Part shown: piece after piece, positions 8,492 through 17,876 of the stretch
Layout of the letters: each line of letters begins with the position of its first letter
Numbering within the stretch: position 1 is the stretch's first letter
Assembly: GCF_028331445.1 (NCBI RefSeq)
Contig: NZ_JAQMHX010000001.1
Location: forward strand, 868,001-932,000
Length of the DNA stretch: 64,000 nt
Direction of reading: 5' to 3'
From: Candidatus Phyllobacterium onerii
GTDB lineage: Bacteria; Pseudomonadota; Alphaproteobacteria; Rhizobiales; Rhizobiaceae
Program-made: the position numbers and the translations under genes
The notes under the pieces: generated by a model
The model's database searches: none
Seen by the model: only the letters and a program-made list of their open reading frames with translations
What the model was told of the DNA's origin: nothing

Positions 8492-8961
8492 TTGGTTTTT
8501 TCCCAGCGCTTGAGTGCTTCCTCGTCGGTTGCCTTCGCCTCGACCCAGTCGCTGACTTCACCACTGACGAGGTGCTGCTTTTTCCAGAAAGGGGCAGCGT
8601 TCTTCAAATAGTCCATCAGAAAGGACGCGGCCTCGAAAGCCGCCTGCCGGTGAGCGGAGGCAGCGACGACAAGCACGATGTTCTCGCCAGGTTTGATGAA
8701 ACCGTAGCGATGGACGACGGTCAGGCCCGTTAAACTCCAGCGGTCCAGGGTTTTTTCGGCGATACGGCCAATTTCGATCTCCGCCATGCCTGGATAGTGT
8801 TCGATTTCAAGTGCTGCCAGCGTCCCGGCCTCATCCCGGCAAAGGCCGTTGAATGTCACAACCGCGCCGATACCGCGGCGGTTCCTGGTCATCCGGTCAA
8901 TTTCGGCGGCTGTATCGAAATCCTCAGCCTGGATCCGGATGAGTGGTTCGACCGTGCTCAT
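8488..8961 (-). CDS. moaE: Molybdopterin synthase catalytic subunit MoaE
   Basis: 157 residues. MoaE holds the active site in which the thiocarboxylated MoaD tail delivers sulfur to precursor Z, producing molybdopterin. Family segments are present: GAVVTFNGLCRDE, LEIEHYPGMAE, GFIKPGENIVLV and APFWKKQHL with the catalytic lysine pair region. The gene directly follows moaD with a few bases between and overlaps the next gene by four. The product would serve the molybdopterin oxidoreductase encoded at 19.5 kb, among others. Confidence 0.96.
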   Translation of the reverse strand: MSTVEPLIRIQAEDFDTAAEIDRMTRNRRGIGAVVTFNGLCRDEAGTLAALEIEHYPGMAEIEIGRIAEKTLDRWSLTGLTVVHRYGFIKPGENIVLVVAASAHRQAAFEAASFLMDYLKNAAPFWKKQHLVSGEVSDWVEAKATDEEALKRWEKTK

Positions 8962-8964
8962 GCC

Positions 8965-9219
8965 TTATCCCCCGGTCATCGGCGGAAAAAGCGCGATCTC
9001 GTGTGCACCCTTGATCGGCGCATCGTGTTCGACATGTTCCTGATTGATCGCGACGCGGATCACATCCTGGTATTCAAGCGCTGATTCATATTCTTCACCG
9101 CGGGACTTTAGATGGGTCAGCAGGTCATTGACCGTGACGATCGAGGGTTCGAGGTCGAGATATTCTTCGCCCTTGCCGATCCGTTCACGCACCCATGCGA
9201 AATAGACGAGTTTGGTCAT
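8965..9219 (-). CDS. moaD: Molybdopterin synthase sulfur carrier subunit MoaD
   Basis: 84 residues with a ubiquitin-like fold. The C-terminus ends FPPMTGG, the diglycine tail that is adenylated and turned into a thiocarboxylate before sulfur transfer to the molybdopterin precursor. The start MTKLVYFAWVRERIGK is typical. It sits between pgsA and moaE with only 3 bases on either side, a tight operon. Confidence 0.96.
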   Translation of the reverse strand: MTKLVYFAWVRERIGKGEEYLDLEPSIVTVNDLLTHLKSRGEEYESALEYQDVIRVAINQEHVEHDAPIKGAHEIALFPPMTGG

Positions 9220-9222
9220 TGG

Positions 9223-9807
9223 TCAGTCCACCACGTGTTTCAGCCCGGCCCGGAAATAATCCCAGCCAGTGTACAGCGTTATCAGTGCTGCGATCCACAA
9301 TAGAATAATACCCAATATGGTGATCACGGGGACGATTTCGTCGCCGGCAGGTCCCGCCAGCAGAAATGCAATGGCAACCATCTGAATCGTGGTCTTCCAC
9401 TTGGCAAGCTGGCTTACTGGCACGCTGACCTTGAGTTCCGCCAGATATTCGCGCAGGCCCGACACCAGAATTTCGCGGCAGAGGATGATGATGGCAGCCC
9501 AGAGCGACCAGCCGGCGATCGTTCCATCGGCCGCCAATAGGAGCAGACAGGCAGAAACGAGCAGCTTGTCTGCAATGGGATCGAGCATGCGGCCGATGGT
9601 CGAGGTCTGCTTCCAGATGCGTGCCAGATAGCCATCCAGGAAATCGGTTATGCTGGCGATAGCGAAGATCGCCAGAGCGCCCCAGCGCGCCGCGTCGCTA
9701 GATTGCAGGCGCCCTTCCAGAAAGAAGCATACCACCACAAGAGGGACGGCGATTATTCGGGCATAGGTAAGAATATTCGGCAGAGAGTAGGCGTTGTTTT
9801 TGGACAT
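9223..9807 (-). CDS. pgsA: CDP-diacylglycerol-glycerol-3-phosphate 3-phosphatidyltransferase
   Basis: 194 residues, inner-membrane enzyme making phosphatidylglycerol phosphate from CDP-diacylglycerol and glycerol 3-phosphate. The CDP-alcohol transferase motif is complete in TDFLDGYLARIWKQTSTIG followed by RMLDPIADK, and the N-terminus SLPNILTYARI is the PgsA form. I use the ATG that gives MSKNNAYSLPN, not a TTG four codons upstream. It lies between uvrC and moaD. A second protein of the same superfamily is encoded at 23.4 kb. Confidence 0.93.
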   Translation of the reverse strand: MSKNNAYSLPNILTYARIIAVPLVVVCFFLEGRLQSSDAARWGALAIFAIASITDFLDGYLARIWKQTSTIGRMLDPIADKLLVSACLLLLAADGTIAGWSLWAAIIILCREILVSGLREYLAELKVSVPVSQLAKWKTTIQMVAIAFLLAGPAGDEIVPVITILGIILLWIAALITLYTGWDYFRAGLKHVVD

Positions 9808-9916
9808 ATTTTCAACCAATCAAATCAGTGCCGATCAAAAGGGTTCGACCGCCAAACGTCAAGCTCATCAACAGGGAGTCGGGCGCATTTATGTCCCGAT
9901 TACAATAGTTAGAGTC

Positions 9917-12016
9917 CTATGTACGAAAATGATCGCGAATTGTAATGGCCATGGCTTCAGATATACCGTCGACCTTCATCAAATCTTCGACAGCCGCCCG
10001 CGAAACCGCCTTTGCCGTACCAAATTGATGCAACAAAGCGCGCTTTCGCGAAGGACCGATTCCCGCGATTTCGTCCAGCGGATTCTTTACCATCTCTTTC
10101 TTGCGCTTGGCCCGGTGCGTGCCGATAGCAAAGCGGTGTGCCTCGTCGCGAAGGCGCTGCAAAAAATACAGCACGGGATCACGCGGTGGAAGGGTAAAGG
10201 ATAGCTTGCCCTCCATGAAGAACCGTTCGCGCCCCGCGTCGCGATCGACGCCCTTGGCGACGCCGATGGCGGTTACCTTGTCGGCAATGCCCATCTCCTG
10301 CAGGATACCGCGCACCGCGCTCATCTGGCCTTGACCGCCGTCGATAAGGATTATGTCAGGCCAAGCCGGGAAAGCATCGGAATCATCGTCGAATTCATCG
10401 ATCTCCACATCCTCCGCCGGCGCATCCTTCGCTTCGGGCGTACCGTGCTCCTTGACCAATCGGCTGAAACGCCGCTCGATCACTTCGCGCATCATGCCAA
10501 AGTCGTCGCCCGGCGTGATCTCGGTCGAGCGGATGTTGAACTTGCGATACTGGTTTTTGACGAAACCTTCTGGACCCGCCACGATCATCGCGCCAATGGC
10601 GTTGGTGCCCATGATATGAGAGTTGTCGTAAACCTCGATGCGGCGCGGTGTTTTCTCCAGCCCGAAGGTCTCGGCCACGCCCTTGAGCAGGCGTGATTGC
10701 GATGAGGTCTCCGCCAACTGGCGGCCAAGCGCTTCGCGCGCATTGCTGAGGGCATGCTCGACCAGATCGCGTTTCTCGCCGCGCTGCGGAACTGTGATCG
10801 TGACCTTGCGATCCGATTTCGCCGTCAGCGCTACGCCAAGCAATTCCTGATCTTCGACCGTTTCGGAAAGCATGATCAATGCAGGGCAGGGCTTGTCATC
10901 ATAGAACTGCGACAGGAATGCGCCGAGAACTTCGGCGCCCGAGAGCGACGAATCCGCCTTTGGATAATAGGCGCGGTTGCCCCAGTTCTGGCCGGTTCGA
11001 AAGAAAAACACCTGGATGCAGGTCACGCCACCGTCCTGATAGATGGCGAAAACGTCGGCCTCCTCCACCGATTGCGGATTGATGCCCGAATGTGCCTGAA
11101 CGTGCGATAACGCTGACAGGCGATCGCGATATACGGCGGCGCGCTCGAAGTCGAGATCTGCCGAAGCCTCGCGCATCGCATCCGACAAATGCGTCTTCAC
11201 AGCCTGGCTTTTACCCGAAAGAAACGCCTTGGTTTCGCTGACAAGTTCGTCATAGTCCGCTTCGCTGATCTCTCCCGTGCAGGGACCGGAGCAGCGCTTG
11301 ATCTGGTAGAGCAGGCAAGGGCGCGTCCGGTTTTCATAGAACGAATCCGTACAGGTACGTAGAAGGAATGCACGCTGCAGAGCATTGATCGTGCGCCCGA
11401 CTGCGCCCGCTGATGCGAAGGGTCCGAAATAATCGCCTTTGCTCGAGCGCGCGCCGCGATGCTTGAAAATTCCGGGTGCGAGCCGCCGATCAGCCTGTTT
11501 GGGTGCCGTGAGAAGGATGTACGGAAACGACTTGTCGTCCCGCATCAGCACATTAAACCGCGGCCGCAAGCGTTTGATCAGATTGGCTTCCAGAAGCAGC
11601 GCTTCTGTTTCTGTGCGGGTGACGACGAACTCCATTTTCATGGTTTCGCGGATCATCCGCGCGATGCGATTATTGTGGCCCTGACCGCGGGCATAGTTGG
11701 AAACACGCTTCTTCAGGCTGTGCGCTTTGCCCACATAGAGCACGTCGCCAGCCTCGTTGAACATGCGATAGACGCCCGGCTTGTTTGGCAAGCGCTTGAC
11801 CAGCGCAGCGATCACGTCAGCGCCGCTTGTTCCATCGCTGACAACCGTCGAATCCCATTCGATTGCACTGATCAGAGCCGCTACGTCCCGGACAGGTTCG
11901 TTGCTTTCCTCGATTGGTTCGTCCAGATCCTCATCGGAGGGCAAATCGATATCGTCTTCTTTCACATCGTCGGAGAGAAGCTGTTTTGGGCTGGATTGAT
12001 TTGCCGGGTCGTTCAT
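9917..12016 (-). CDS. uvrC: Excinuclease ABC subunit C
   Basis: 699 residues; makes the two incisions in nucleotide excision repair. Domains in order: an acidic N-terminal extension of about 70 residues ([10 protein letters not shown]), the GIY-YIG nuclease ([19 protein letters not shown]), a UVR motif ([15 protein letters not shown]) for UvrB binding, the RNase H-like nuclease ([22 protein letters not shown]) and a C-terminal double helix-hairpin-helix ([22 protein letters not shown]). The extension is longer than in E. coli. The ATG overlaps the stop of the upstream SDR gene by four bases, so the two are co-translated. Confidence 0.97.
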   Translation of the reverse strand: MNDPANQSSPKQLLSDDVKEDDIDLPSDEDLDEPIEESNEPVRDVAALISAIEWDSTVVSDGTSGADVIAALVKRLPNKPGVYRMFNEAGDVLYVGKAHSLKKRVSNYARGQGHNNRIARMIRETMKMEFVVTRTETEALLLEANLIKRLRPRFNVLMRDDKSFPYILLTAPKQADRRLAPGIFKHRGARSSKGDYFGPFASAGAVGRTINALQRAFLLRTCTDSFYENRTRPCLLYQIKRCSGPCTGEISEADYDELVSETKAFLSGKSQAVKTHLSDAMREASADLDFERAAVYRDRLSALSHVQAHSGINPQSVEEADVFAIYQDGGVTCIQVFFFRTGQNWGNRAYYPKADSSLSGAEVLGAFLSQFYDDKPCPALIMLSETVEDQELLGVALTAKSDRKVTITVPQRGEKRDLVEHALSNAREALGRQLAETSSQSRLLKGVAETFGLEKTPRRIEVYDNSHIMGTNAIGAMIVAGPEGFVKNQYRKFNIRSTEITPGDDFGMMREVIERRFSRLVKEHGTPEAKDAPAEDVEIDEFDDDSDAFPAWPDIILIDGGQGQMSAVRGILQEMGIADKVTAIGVAKGVDRDAGRERFFMEGKLSFTLPPRDPVLYFLQRLRDEAHRFAIGTHRAKRKKEMVKNPLDEIAGIGPSRKRALLHQFGTAKAVSRAAVEDLMKVDGISEAMAITIRDHFRT

Positions 12017-12780
12017 TCTGCTATTCCTGAGACATCAGGCGTCTGCCATGCGAGATGCTGCCCGCCATCGAGAGCGATCATTTGCCCCGTAATAGATGGG
12101 GCTTCCCATAGATAGCGGATCGTGCGGCCGAATTCTGACAGATCGGGCCCATGTTTCAAAAGGAGCGTGCTCACCTGCCGATCGAAGTCGGCCTGGCTTT
12201 GCCTGTCACTCGGCATGGTTGGCCCAGGTGCGATACCGTTGACGCGGATCCGGGGTGCGAGAGCCTGGGCAAGCGTCTGCGTGGCAGTCCACAAAGCCGA
12301 TTTGGACAAGGTATAGGATATGAATTTCGGCGTGAGCTTCCAGACACGCTGGTCGATCATATTGACCACCAGACCATCCTTGCCTGCTGGCAGCACCGCT
12401 GCCATCGCATCCGCAAGCAGGACGGGTGCCTTGACGTGGACGGCGAAATGCCGGTCCCAGATTGTGTCGTCGGACAGATTACCGATGCCGTCTTCCTGAA
12501 AAATCGAGGCATTGTTGACCAGCAGTTGCACCGGACCGAGTTGATCCTGTGCGTCACGAACAAGCCGGCGCACTGCATTGCTGTCGGAGAGATCGGCCTG
12601 CACCACGCACGCAGTGCCACCTGCCGCGTAAATATCCGTCAAAAGCTCTTCGCCCTCGTCGCGGGAATGATTGCAGTGGATCGCTACAGCAAAGCCATGT
12701 GCAGCCAGATCCTTGACAATCGCCTTGCCGATCCGCTTTGCACCACCGGTTACAAGAACAACGGGCTGATCAGTCTTCAA
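12013..12780 (-). CDS. SDR-family oxidoreductase, pteridine-reductase-like (FolM/PTR1 type)
   Basis: 255 residues with the [12 protein letters not shown](H) motif at 11-18 and LVNNAS near 87-92. The catalytic Tyr156 and Lys160 are in SYTLSKSA. At the usual serine position the protein has Asp143 (VVNMIDQR), 13 residues before the tyrosine. That is the pattern of pteridine reductases such as PTR1 and of FolM, so reduction of a pterin or related substrate is likely. It is the first gene of the operon running through uvrC. Classic SDR activity on another substrate cannot be excluded. Confidence 0.82.
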   Translation of the reverse strand: MKTDQPVVLVTGGAKRIGKAIVKDLAAHGFAVAIHCNHSRDEGEELLTDIYAAGGTACVVQADLSDSNAVRRLVRDAQDQLGPVQLLVNNASIFQEDGIGNLSDDTIWDRHFAVHVKAPVLLADAMAAVLPAGKDGLVVNMIDQRVWKLTPKFISYTLSKSALWTATQTLAQALAPRIRVNGIAPGPTMPSDRQSQADFDRQVSTLLLKHGPDLSEFGRTIRYLWEAPSITGQMIALDGGQHLAWQTPDVSGIAE

Positions 12781-13282
12781 GTGGTGGCTCCTTCATGCGG
12801 CGATTCAATCACGAATATAGGGATCGCAGCATGAAAGCGCGAGAGTGAAAGGCCGCAACAGTGTCAGTAGTGAACAGATGCAATCGATCATCGAAGTTTA
12901 TCTGCGCCAAGGCGGACGCGGGTCGTATAGCAACACAACATCCTCCTGCAAGCCAAGTCGAATACAAAACTTAAGCATCCATTAAGTGTAATATATTGCA
13001 CTGCAATATCGAGAAACTTTCGACCAAATTTCTCTCAAATATCGTTTGGCATCTATGTTACTGGCTTACTATATTAGCGTTGAAATCATTGAAGAATTCG
13101 CGATGTTGCATAAAAAACACATCGCATTTCCGCCATTTTCTCGACAGTTTCTTTTCACAGTGCGGCGCAAGTGCCGCCACAATGCAAAGCGAATGTCTGC
13201 CCTGTCAAGCGGATGCAATTCTTGGTTCTTCCCCCCAACCAGTGCCCGCTCCGTGTAAAAGAGTTTAAAAAAGGAGATTGCC
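12781..13282. other. Intergenic stretch, probable long 5' leader of the Omp gene
   Basis: About 500 bases without a convincing gene. It is more AT-rich than its surroundings. It carries the divergent promoters of the SDR gene and of the outer-membrane protein gene, the perfect palindrome listed separately, and ends in AAAAAAGGAGA, a strong ribosome site for the Omp. I saw no tRNA or recognisable ncRNA. Confidence 0.6.
12993..13009. promoter_or_regulatory. Perfect palindrome upstream of the Omp gene
   Basis: ATATTGCA-C-TGCAATAT, an 8-bp inverted repeat with a single central base. It lies about 270 bases before the Omp start. It could be an operator or a small hairpin; no known regulator site is recognised. 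Confidence 0.35.
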
Positions 13283-13927
13283 ATGCGCACTCTTAAAACA
13301 ACGATCCTCGCTACGGCGGCAGTGTTCACGCTCTCCGCTCCAGTATTCGCCGCCGACGCCATCCAGGAACAGCCACCTGCACCGGCTCCTATCGAAGCAC
13401 CAGCTGCTGCTGATTGGTCCGGCGCTTACCTCGGCGCTTATGGCGGTTACGGCTGGAACAAGCACAAGACCGACGATTCTGGCAACATCAACGCCGATGG
13501 CTTCCAGGGCGGCGCTTACGGTGGTTACAACTTCCAGAACGGCCAGTTCGTCTATGGTGGTGAAGCCGACCTCGGCTACTCCGGTGGTGATGAGACCCGT
13601 GGCGGCATCAAGGCGAAGCAGGGCGTAGAAGGCTCGGTTCGTGCTCGCGCCGGTATCGCACTTGATCCGGTTCTGTTGTACGGCACAGGCGGTCTCGCCG
13701 TGACGAACAGCAAACTGTCTTCCGATACGGGTAGTGACTCAAACACGCGCGTCGGCTGGACAGTTGGTGCCGGTGCCGAAGCCAAGTTCACGCAGAACAT
13801 CGTAGGCCGCGTCGAATATCGCTACAGCGATTACGGCAAGAAAGACTTCGACCTCGGCGGTCTTGACGACGTTTCCAGCAAGCTGACAACGAACGAGATT
13901 CGTGTCGGTGTTGGTTACAAGTTCTAA
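13283..13927 (+). CDS. Outer-membrane beta-barrel protein, Omp25/Omp31-like
   Basis: 214 residues. A signal peptide (MRTLKTTILATAAVFTLSAPVFA) is followed by a short proline/alanine-rich stretch, then an eight-strand barrel pattern rich in glycine and aromatic residues: WSGAYLGAYGGYGW at the start and IRVGVGYKF at the very end, the terminal Phe recognised by the BAM machinery. This matches the major Omp25/Omp31 and Ropb-like proteins of rhizobia and brucellae, which stabilise the envelope. A strong ribosome site and a strong terminator suggest high expression as a single gene. Confidence 0.92.
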   Translation: MRTLKTTILATAAVFTLSAPVFAADAIQEQPPAPAPIEAPAAADWSGAYLGAYGGYGWNKHKTDDSGNINADGFQGGAYGGYNFQNGQFVYGGEADLGYSGGDETRGGIKAKQGVEGSVRARAGIALDPVLLYGTGGLAVTNSKLSSDTGSDSNTRVGWTVGAGAEAKFTQNIVGRVEYRYSDYGKKDFDLGGLDDVSSKLTTNEIRVGVGYKF

Positions 13928-13945
13928 GCCACGACTGATTTGAAA

Positions 13946-13979
13946 AGAGCCGGGCAGGAAACTGCCCGGCTCTTTTTTT
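13946..13979 (+). terminator. Rho-independent terminator of the Omp gene
   Basis: A 12-bp stem (AGAGCCGGGCAG with CTGCCCGGCTCT) closes the loop GAAA and runs into seven T residues. It starts 19 bases after the Omp stop. Confidence 0.95.
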
Positions 13980-13982
13980 CGC

Positions 13983-14579
13983 TTATTTCGGCAGAAGGGC
14001 CGCCAAGTCCGGATGCAATTCCTCAAAGCGCTTCTGCCAGCGCTTGAGCTTTGAGCGGCCTTTTTCCCATTTGCCTTCAAAACGCAGGCTCGCATAGGCG
14101 AGGGCAGCCGCAAGAGCGATGTGCCCACCGTGTATTTTCTTGCCAAGGCGCGGCGGTGCGGCGTTGAGGTGATCAAGCACGCGAATAGCCTTGCCCCATT
14201 GGCGGTCGAGCCACGGCTGATGGATCTTTTCCTCCGGATGGAAGCGGCGCTCATAGACGTGAGCGAGCAGCACGTCGCAAAGCCCGTCGGCAACCGATTC
14301 CAGTTGTTCGGCCTCAAGCCTTTTTTCGGCATTGCGCGGGAAAATCTTGTTGCCCGACATGCGGTTCAGATATTGCGTGATGACGCGGCTGTCGAAGATT
14401 GCCTTGCCGTCATCCAGAATGAGCGTTGGAATCTTGCCGAGCGGATTGGCGTTGACCAGTTCCACCGGTTCGGCGTTGCTGTCCACCAGCACATTCTCGA
14501 CAGGAACCCCCGCGTAAAGCGCGGCCATACGGACCTTGGTACTGTAGGGTGAGGCGGGGGAATATAGAATTTTCGGCAC
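13983..14579 (-). CDS. Glutathione S-transferase family protein
   Basis: 198 residues with the thioredoxin-like N-terminal domain (SPASPYSTKVRMAAL, with a Ser in the usual catalytic region) and the GKIPTLILDDG cis-proline strand followed by FDSRVITQYL, which binds glutathione. The helical C-terminal domain follows. I choose the GTG preceded by GGGAG at a good distance; in-frame upstream codons would run into the neighbouring RNase gene. Its function may be detoxification or disulfide chemistry. It lies 86 bases downstream of the RNase T2 stop on the same strand. Confidence 0.85.
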   Translation of the reverse strand: MPKILYSPASPYSTKVRMAALYAGVPVENVLVDSNAEPVELVNANPLGKIPTLILDDGKAIFDSRVITQYLNRMSGNKIFPRNAEKRLEAEQLESVADGLCDVLLAHVYERRFHPEEKIHQPWLDRQWGKAIRVLDHLNAAPPRLGKKIHGGHIALAAALAYASLRFEGKWEKGRSKLKRWQKRFEELHPDLAALLPK

Positions 14580-14665
14580 TGTGGACTCCCATTGATCGCG
14601 ATTCGTTGCCGGAACCGTAAACCTGCCATTGGTTTTCGCAAAGAGCGGCATTTTCGCCTCACGAC

Positions 14666-15406
14666 CTACTGCGCTGCAGGCATATCCACCGAGCGTCGCC
14701 TGCAAGAAGAACGTTCGACTTCAGGGCAGGGGCGGAAGTTGAGCTCCTTTGTCAGGCAAACGCGCACTTCCCGCAGATAGTCGCTGTCGCAGGTAACGGC
14801 GATGCCGTCTTTCGCAAGTCCCGGATTGGCTGAAACAAAGGCCTGTTCCAGTACTTGCGGATTGACCGGCGCACGCGATGTAGGCTGGCGGTAAGCGGCT
14901 GGAATCGCAACCCGCTTAACTGCCTGGCGCATAACGGAGAAATAGTCCTGCTGGGTCAGGCCGGTGCAGGAGCCATGCTTACGCCACTCATAGGTAACGA
15001 GACCCGGCGATGGCATGATATCGGACAATTGTTTGGCTTGGGCAAAGGGAACGTTGCGCGGCTGCGATGTATCGCAATCCTGCGGATAGCCCCGTTCATA
15101 TTGCGGCCAGAGCCCATGCACGACAAATCCGTAAGGCCGCCCTGACGAACATTGTTGCTGATTGGCATTCGGCCCTTCCGCCGCACAATAGCTGGGTGAC
15201 CAGGAAAGCGCGAGCACATAGTAGTCGAAGCCTGTTCCGGACGGCAGTGGCGAGGGCTGCCCGGCCTGCCGTTCTATCGGCGTATCTGAAGAAGGTGCAA
15301 TAGGAACGTTCGTTACCGGCGCATTCTCTTCGCGCAGATAGGAAAGTATCGAAATGCCGATCAGAGCCGCAAACAGCGCATAGCGAGCCAGCTTACCGAT
15401 CGGCAT
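14666..15406 (-). CDS. Ribonuclease T2 family protein, membrane-anchored or exported
   Basis: 246 residues. An N-terminal hydrophobic stretch (LARYALFAALIGISILSYL) acts as anchor or signal. The catalytic motifs CAS1 (FVVHGLWPQ, H97) and CAS2 (EWRKHGSC, H144) are intact, with the expected cysteines. RNase T2 enzymes cut single-stranded RNA through 2',3'-cyclic phosphates in the periplasm, scavenging nucleotides. A small secreted protein gene lies just upstream on the same strand, 12 bases away, which suggests a two-gene unit. Confidence 0.93.
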   Translation of the reverse strand: MPIGKLARYALFAALIGISILSYLREENAPVTNVPIAPSSDTPIERQAGQPSPLPSGTGFDYYVLALSWSPSYCAAEGPNANQQQCSSGRPYGFVVHGLWPQYERGYPQDCDTSQPRNVPFAQAKQLSDIMPSPGLVTYEWRKHGSCTGLTQQDYFSVMRQAVKRVAIPAAYRQPTSRAPVNPQVLEQAFVSANPGLAKDGIAVTCDSDYLREVRVCLTKELNFRPCPEVERSSCRRRSVDMPAAQ

Positions 15407-15418
15407 GCTTTGGCTTGA

Positions 15419-15865
15419 TTAGTAAAGGGTGCGGCAATTGCCGTTGTAAACGTGCCAGCGATCAAATCCGGATACGCAGAATTCGACATTATTGCCGATA
15501 CCGACGAAACCTTGCCCTTCTTCGACCAGATACCAAACCGGACGTTGACCACCGTCCGAGAGATGTGCTGTCGCGCGGCAGTAGTGGCGCGCCACGGCAT
15601 CCATGTCCGGATCGCGGCTAGGCTCAAAGTGAGTCAGGCGTACGTCGGTGAAATCCTGGATCCCAACTTGAGGCAGATTTGGTACATGCCGTACCTGATA
15701 GGAAAACCTGTTGATGATGCGATTGAGGACGCGTGCCTGCCCGCACGTATCGTCGTAACCGGGTCCGCTTTCCACATAGTCTGCGGCCCGCGCCGGAGCG
15801 GCAGCCGAAGCCAGCGCCACGCCAACGGCGAAGGTTGCAGCAAGAAACGATGATACGCGTGTCAT
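15419..15865 (-). CDS. Secreted protein of unknown function
   Basis: 148 residues with a clear Sec signal peptide ending ASAAAPARA. I do not recognise a named domain. The mature part has four cysteines spread along it (DDTCGQ, RHYCRA, VEFCVSG and GNCRTLY), compatible with two disulfide bonds in the periplasm. Similar proteins seem to occur in other Rhizobiales, from memory. It is followed 12 bases later by the RNase T2 gene, so a periplasmic role alongside that enzyme is possible. Confidence 0.8.
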   Translation of the reverse strand: MTRVSSFLAATFAVGVALASAAAPARAADYVESGPGYDDTCGQARVLNRIINRFSYQVRHVPNLPQVGIQDFTDVRLTHFEPSRDPDMDAVARHYCRATAHLSDGGQRPVWYLVEEGQGFVGIGNNVEFCVSGFDRWHVYNGNCRTLY

Positions 15866-15934
15866 AGGATCACTCTCCGTGAAATCTCGTTGGTCGCAAT
15901 CTCAACCAGCCGTTGCCTTCGGTCAAGCGACAAG

Positions 15935-16783
15935 TTACTCGCCGCGTATCCATTCGAGCGTGAAACCTGCATTCTGTTCTTCACTGAGGATTTTCGACAA
16001 CGCTGGGAGCATGGTGCGCAGTTCGTCATCGAGCGTAAAGGGCGGGTTGACGATGATCATGCCGGTACCATCCAGCCGAGGTTCCGGCGAGGTTGCGCGA
16101 ATCATGAGTTCGGTCCGCAATATCTTGGGGATGCCGGTATCGTGCAGCGCGGCTACAAACCGCCAGACTTCCTGCCGGTCCTTGACGGGATACCACAAAG
16201 CGAAGGTTCCACCGGAAAAGCGCTTGTGTGCCCGTACCAGCCCATCGACGAGACGGTCGAATTCACCTGCCACCTCGAACGGCGGATCGACCAGGACAAG
16301 CCCGCGTTTTTCCTTCGGGGGCACGTGCGCGCCGAGCGCCAGCCAGCCGTCCAGCTTGGTCACACGGACCTGAATATCGCCCTCGAATGTCTCCGTCAGC
16401 AACGCGGCATCTTCCGGATGCAATTCCAGCGCGGAAAGCCGGTCCTGCCGGCGCAAGAGATGCCGCACGATCAGCGGCGATCCCGGATAGTGCCGCATCT
16501 CTCCATCCGCATTTTCGGCGCGTACGATATCGAGATAGGGCTGGATGAGTCCCGCAACCTTGGCATCGATCTTGGCGTCGAGCAGCCGTCCGACGCCGTT
16601 CTGCCACTCGCCGGTCTTGCTAGCTTCGACACCGCTAAGATCGTACCGGCCTATGCCCGCATGGGTATCGATAACGCGAAAGGCTTGCTCCTTGCGTTGG
16701 AGATAGAGCACAATTCGCGTCAGGATGATGTGTTTGACCACATCGGCGAAATTGCCGGCATGATAGGCGTGTCGGTAGTTCAT
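15935..16783 (-). CDS. rlmJ: 23S rRNA (adenine-2030-N6)-methyltransferase
   Basis: 282 residues, full length. The start MNYRHAYHAGNFADVVKH is diagnostic of RlmJ, and the catalytic DPPF motif appears in GLVLVDPPFEVAGEF. RlmJ methylates A2030 of 23S rRNA using S-adenosylmethionine. It stands alone, divergent from the DMT transporter gene across about 160 bases. Confidence 0.95.
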   Translation of the reverse strand: MNYRHAYHAGNFADVVKHIILTRIVLYLQRKEQAFRVIDTHAGIGRYDLSGVEASKTGEWQNGVGRLLDAKIDAKVAGLIQPYLDIVRAENADGEMRHYPGSPLIVRHLLRRQDRLSALELHPEDAALLTETFEGDIQVRVTKLDGWLALGAHVPPKEKRGLVLVDPPFEVAGEFDRLVDGLVRAHKRFSGGTFALWYPVKDRQEVWRFVAALHDTGIPKILRTELMIRATSPEPRLDGTGMIIVNPPFTLDDELRTMLPALSKILSEEQNAGFTLEWIRGE

Positions 16784-16946
16784 GCTGGGCTTCTCTCATG
16801 ATGCGAGCCTGGTCGCAAGCGGGCCTGGTAGTTCATCATTTTCTTTGATGTTGAACTCCAGCTTATCGAATTTGCCATCCGTCGCAAATCTGTCATACAG
16901 CGCACCAGGCACACTCGTATCGCTGGCGTGCTGCGGGTGAGCAACA

Positions 16947-17789
16947 ATGTCCGGAACTGTCGTCCTCATCGTGCTGTTTGCAGCACTCATGCATGCAAGC
17001 TGGAATGCCGTTGTCAAATCTGAGGGAAACAAGTTCCTCAACACAGTTGTTGTCGTCACATCTGCCGGCATCATAGCGGCAGTCTGCCTGCCATTTTTGA
17101 CGCCACCAGCACGCGAAAGCTGGCCTTTCCTCGCTGCTTCCGGTGTCGCGCAGGTTATCTATCTTGCGCTGGTCGCGGCGGCGTATCGCAGCGGTGATAT
17201 GAGCCAGGCTTATCCGATCATGCGTGGCACGGCGCCCTTGATCGTTGCAATTGCCAGCGGCCCGCTGATCGGCGAAGTGCTTTCCCTGCAAAAGTGGGCG
17301 GGAATCGCGTTGATCTGCAGCGGCGTCCTTGCGCTGGCGCTGGAGTCGCGACGACGCGCCGGGTCAAACCGCGCCACCACGATCTTTGCACTTACCAACG
17401 CGGTGGTGATTGCTTCTTACACCCTGATCGACGGCATCGGCGTTCGCCATTCAGGCGCGCCGGCTTCCTATACGATGTGGGTTTTTGTGCTGAATGCAGT
17501 GCCGTTGTTCATCTGGACGATGATCATGCGCCCGGGTGAATTATGGCCGCATTTCCTCAAGCGAACGCGGCTCGCAACCATTGGCGGGGTAGGCACGCTT
17601 GGCTCCTACGGCCTTGCGCTATGGGCCATGACCATGGCGCCAGTTGCCGCGGTCGCTGCTTTGAGGGAAACAGCGATCCTGTTTGCGGTGGCTATTTCGG
17701 CGTTCATTCTCAAGGAAAGCGTCGGGCCGAAGCGCCTTGCGGCCGTAGCTTTGATCGCAATGGGTGCCGCCGTCATGCGTCTGGCTTAA
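16947..17789 (+). CDS. EamA/DMT-superfamily transporter
   Basis: 280 residues with about ten membrane helices in two repeated EamA halves. The first half contains LMHASWNAVVKSEGN and QAYPIMRGTAPLIVAI, the second AVVIASYTLIDGIGVRHSGAP and AVAALRETAILFAVAISAFILKE, both typical of drug/metabolite exporters. It sits in the inner membrane. The substrate is unknown; relatives export amino acids or related metabolites. No obvious regulator is adjacent. Confidence 0.9.
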   Translation: MSGTVVLIVLFAALMHASWNAVVKSEGNKFLNTVVVVTSAGIIAAVCLPFLTPPARESWPFLAASGVAQVIYLALVAAAYRSGDMSQAYPIMRGTAPLIVAIASGPLIGEVLSLQKWAGIALICSGVLALALESRRRAGSNRATTIFALTNAVVIASYTLIDGIGVRHSGAPASYTMWVFVLNAVPLFIWTMIMRPGELWPHFLKRTRLATIGGVGTLGSYGLALWAMTMAPVAAVAALRETAILFAVAISAFILKESVGPKRLAAVALIAMGAAVMRLA

Positions 17790-17876
17790 ATTTTTGTAAT
17801 CTACTGGCAAACATTGGATGTGCGCCCTATCTGCGGTTACGCATTTTGCTCGGGCCTATTCAGACTTGGATAAATC

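Noticed and set aside
15890-16801. Long rightward frame (303 codons) opposite rlmJ
   Set aside because: A shadow of rlmJ; low-quality sequence.
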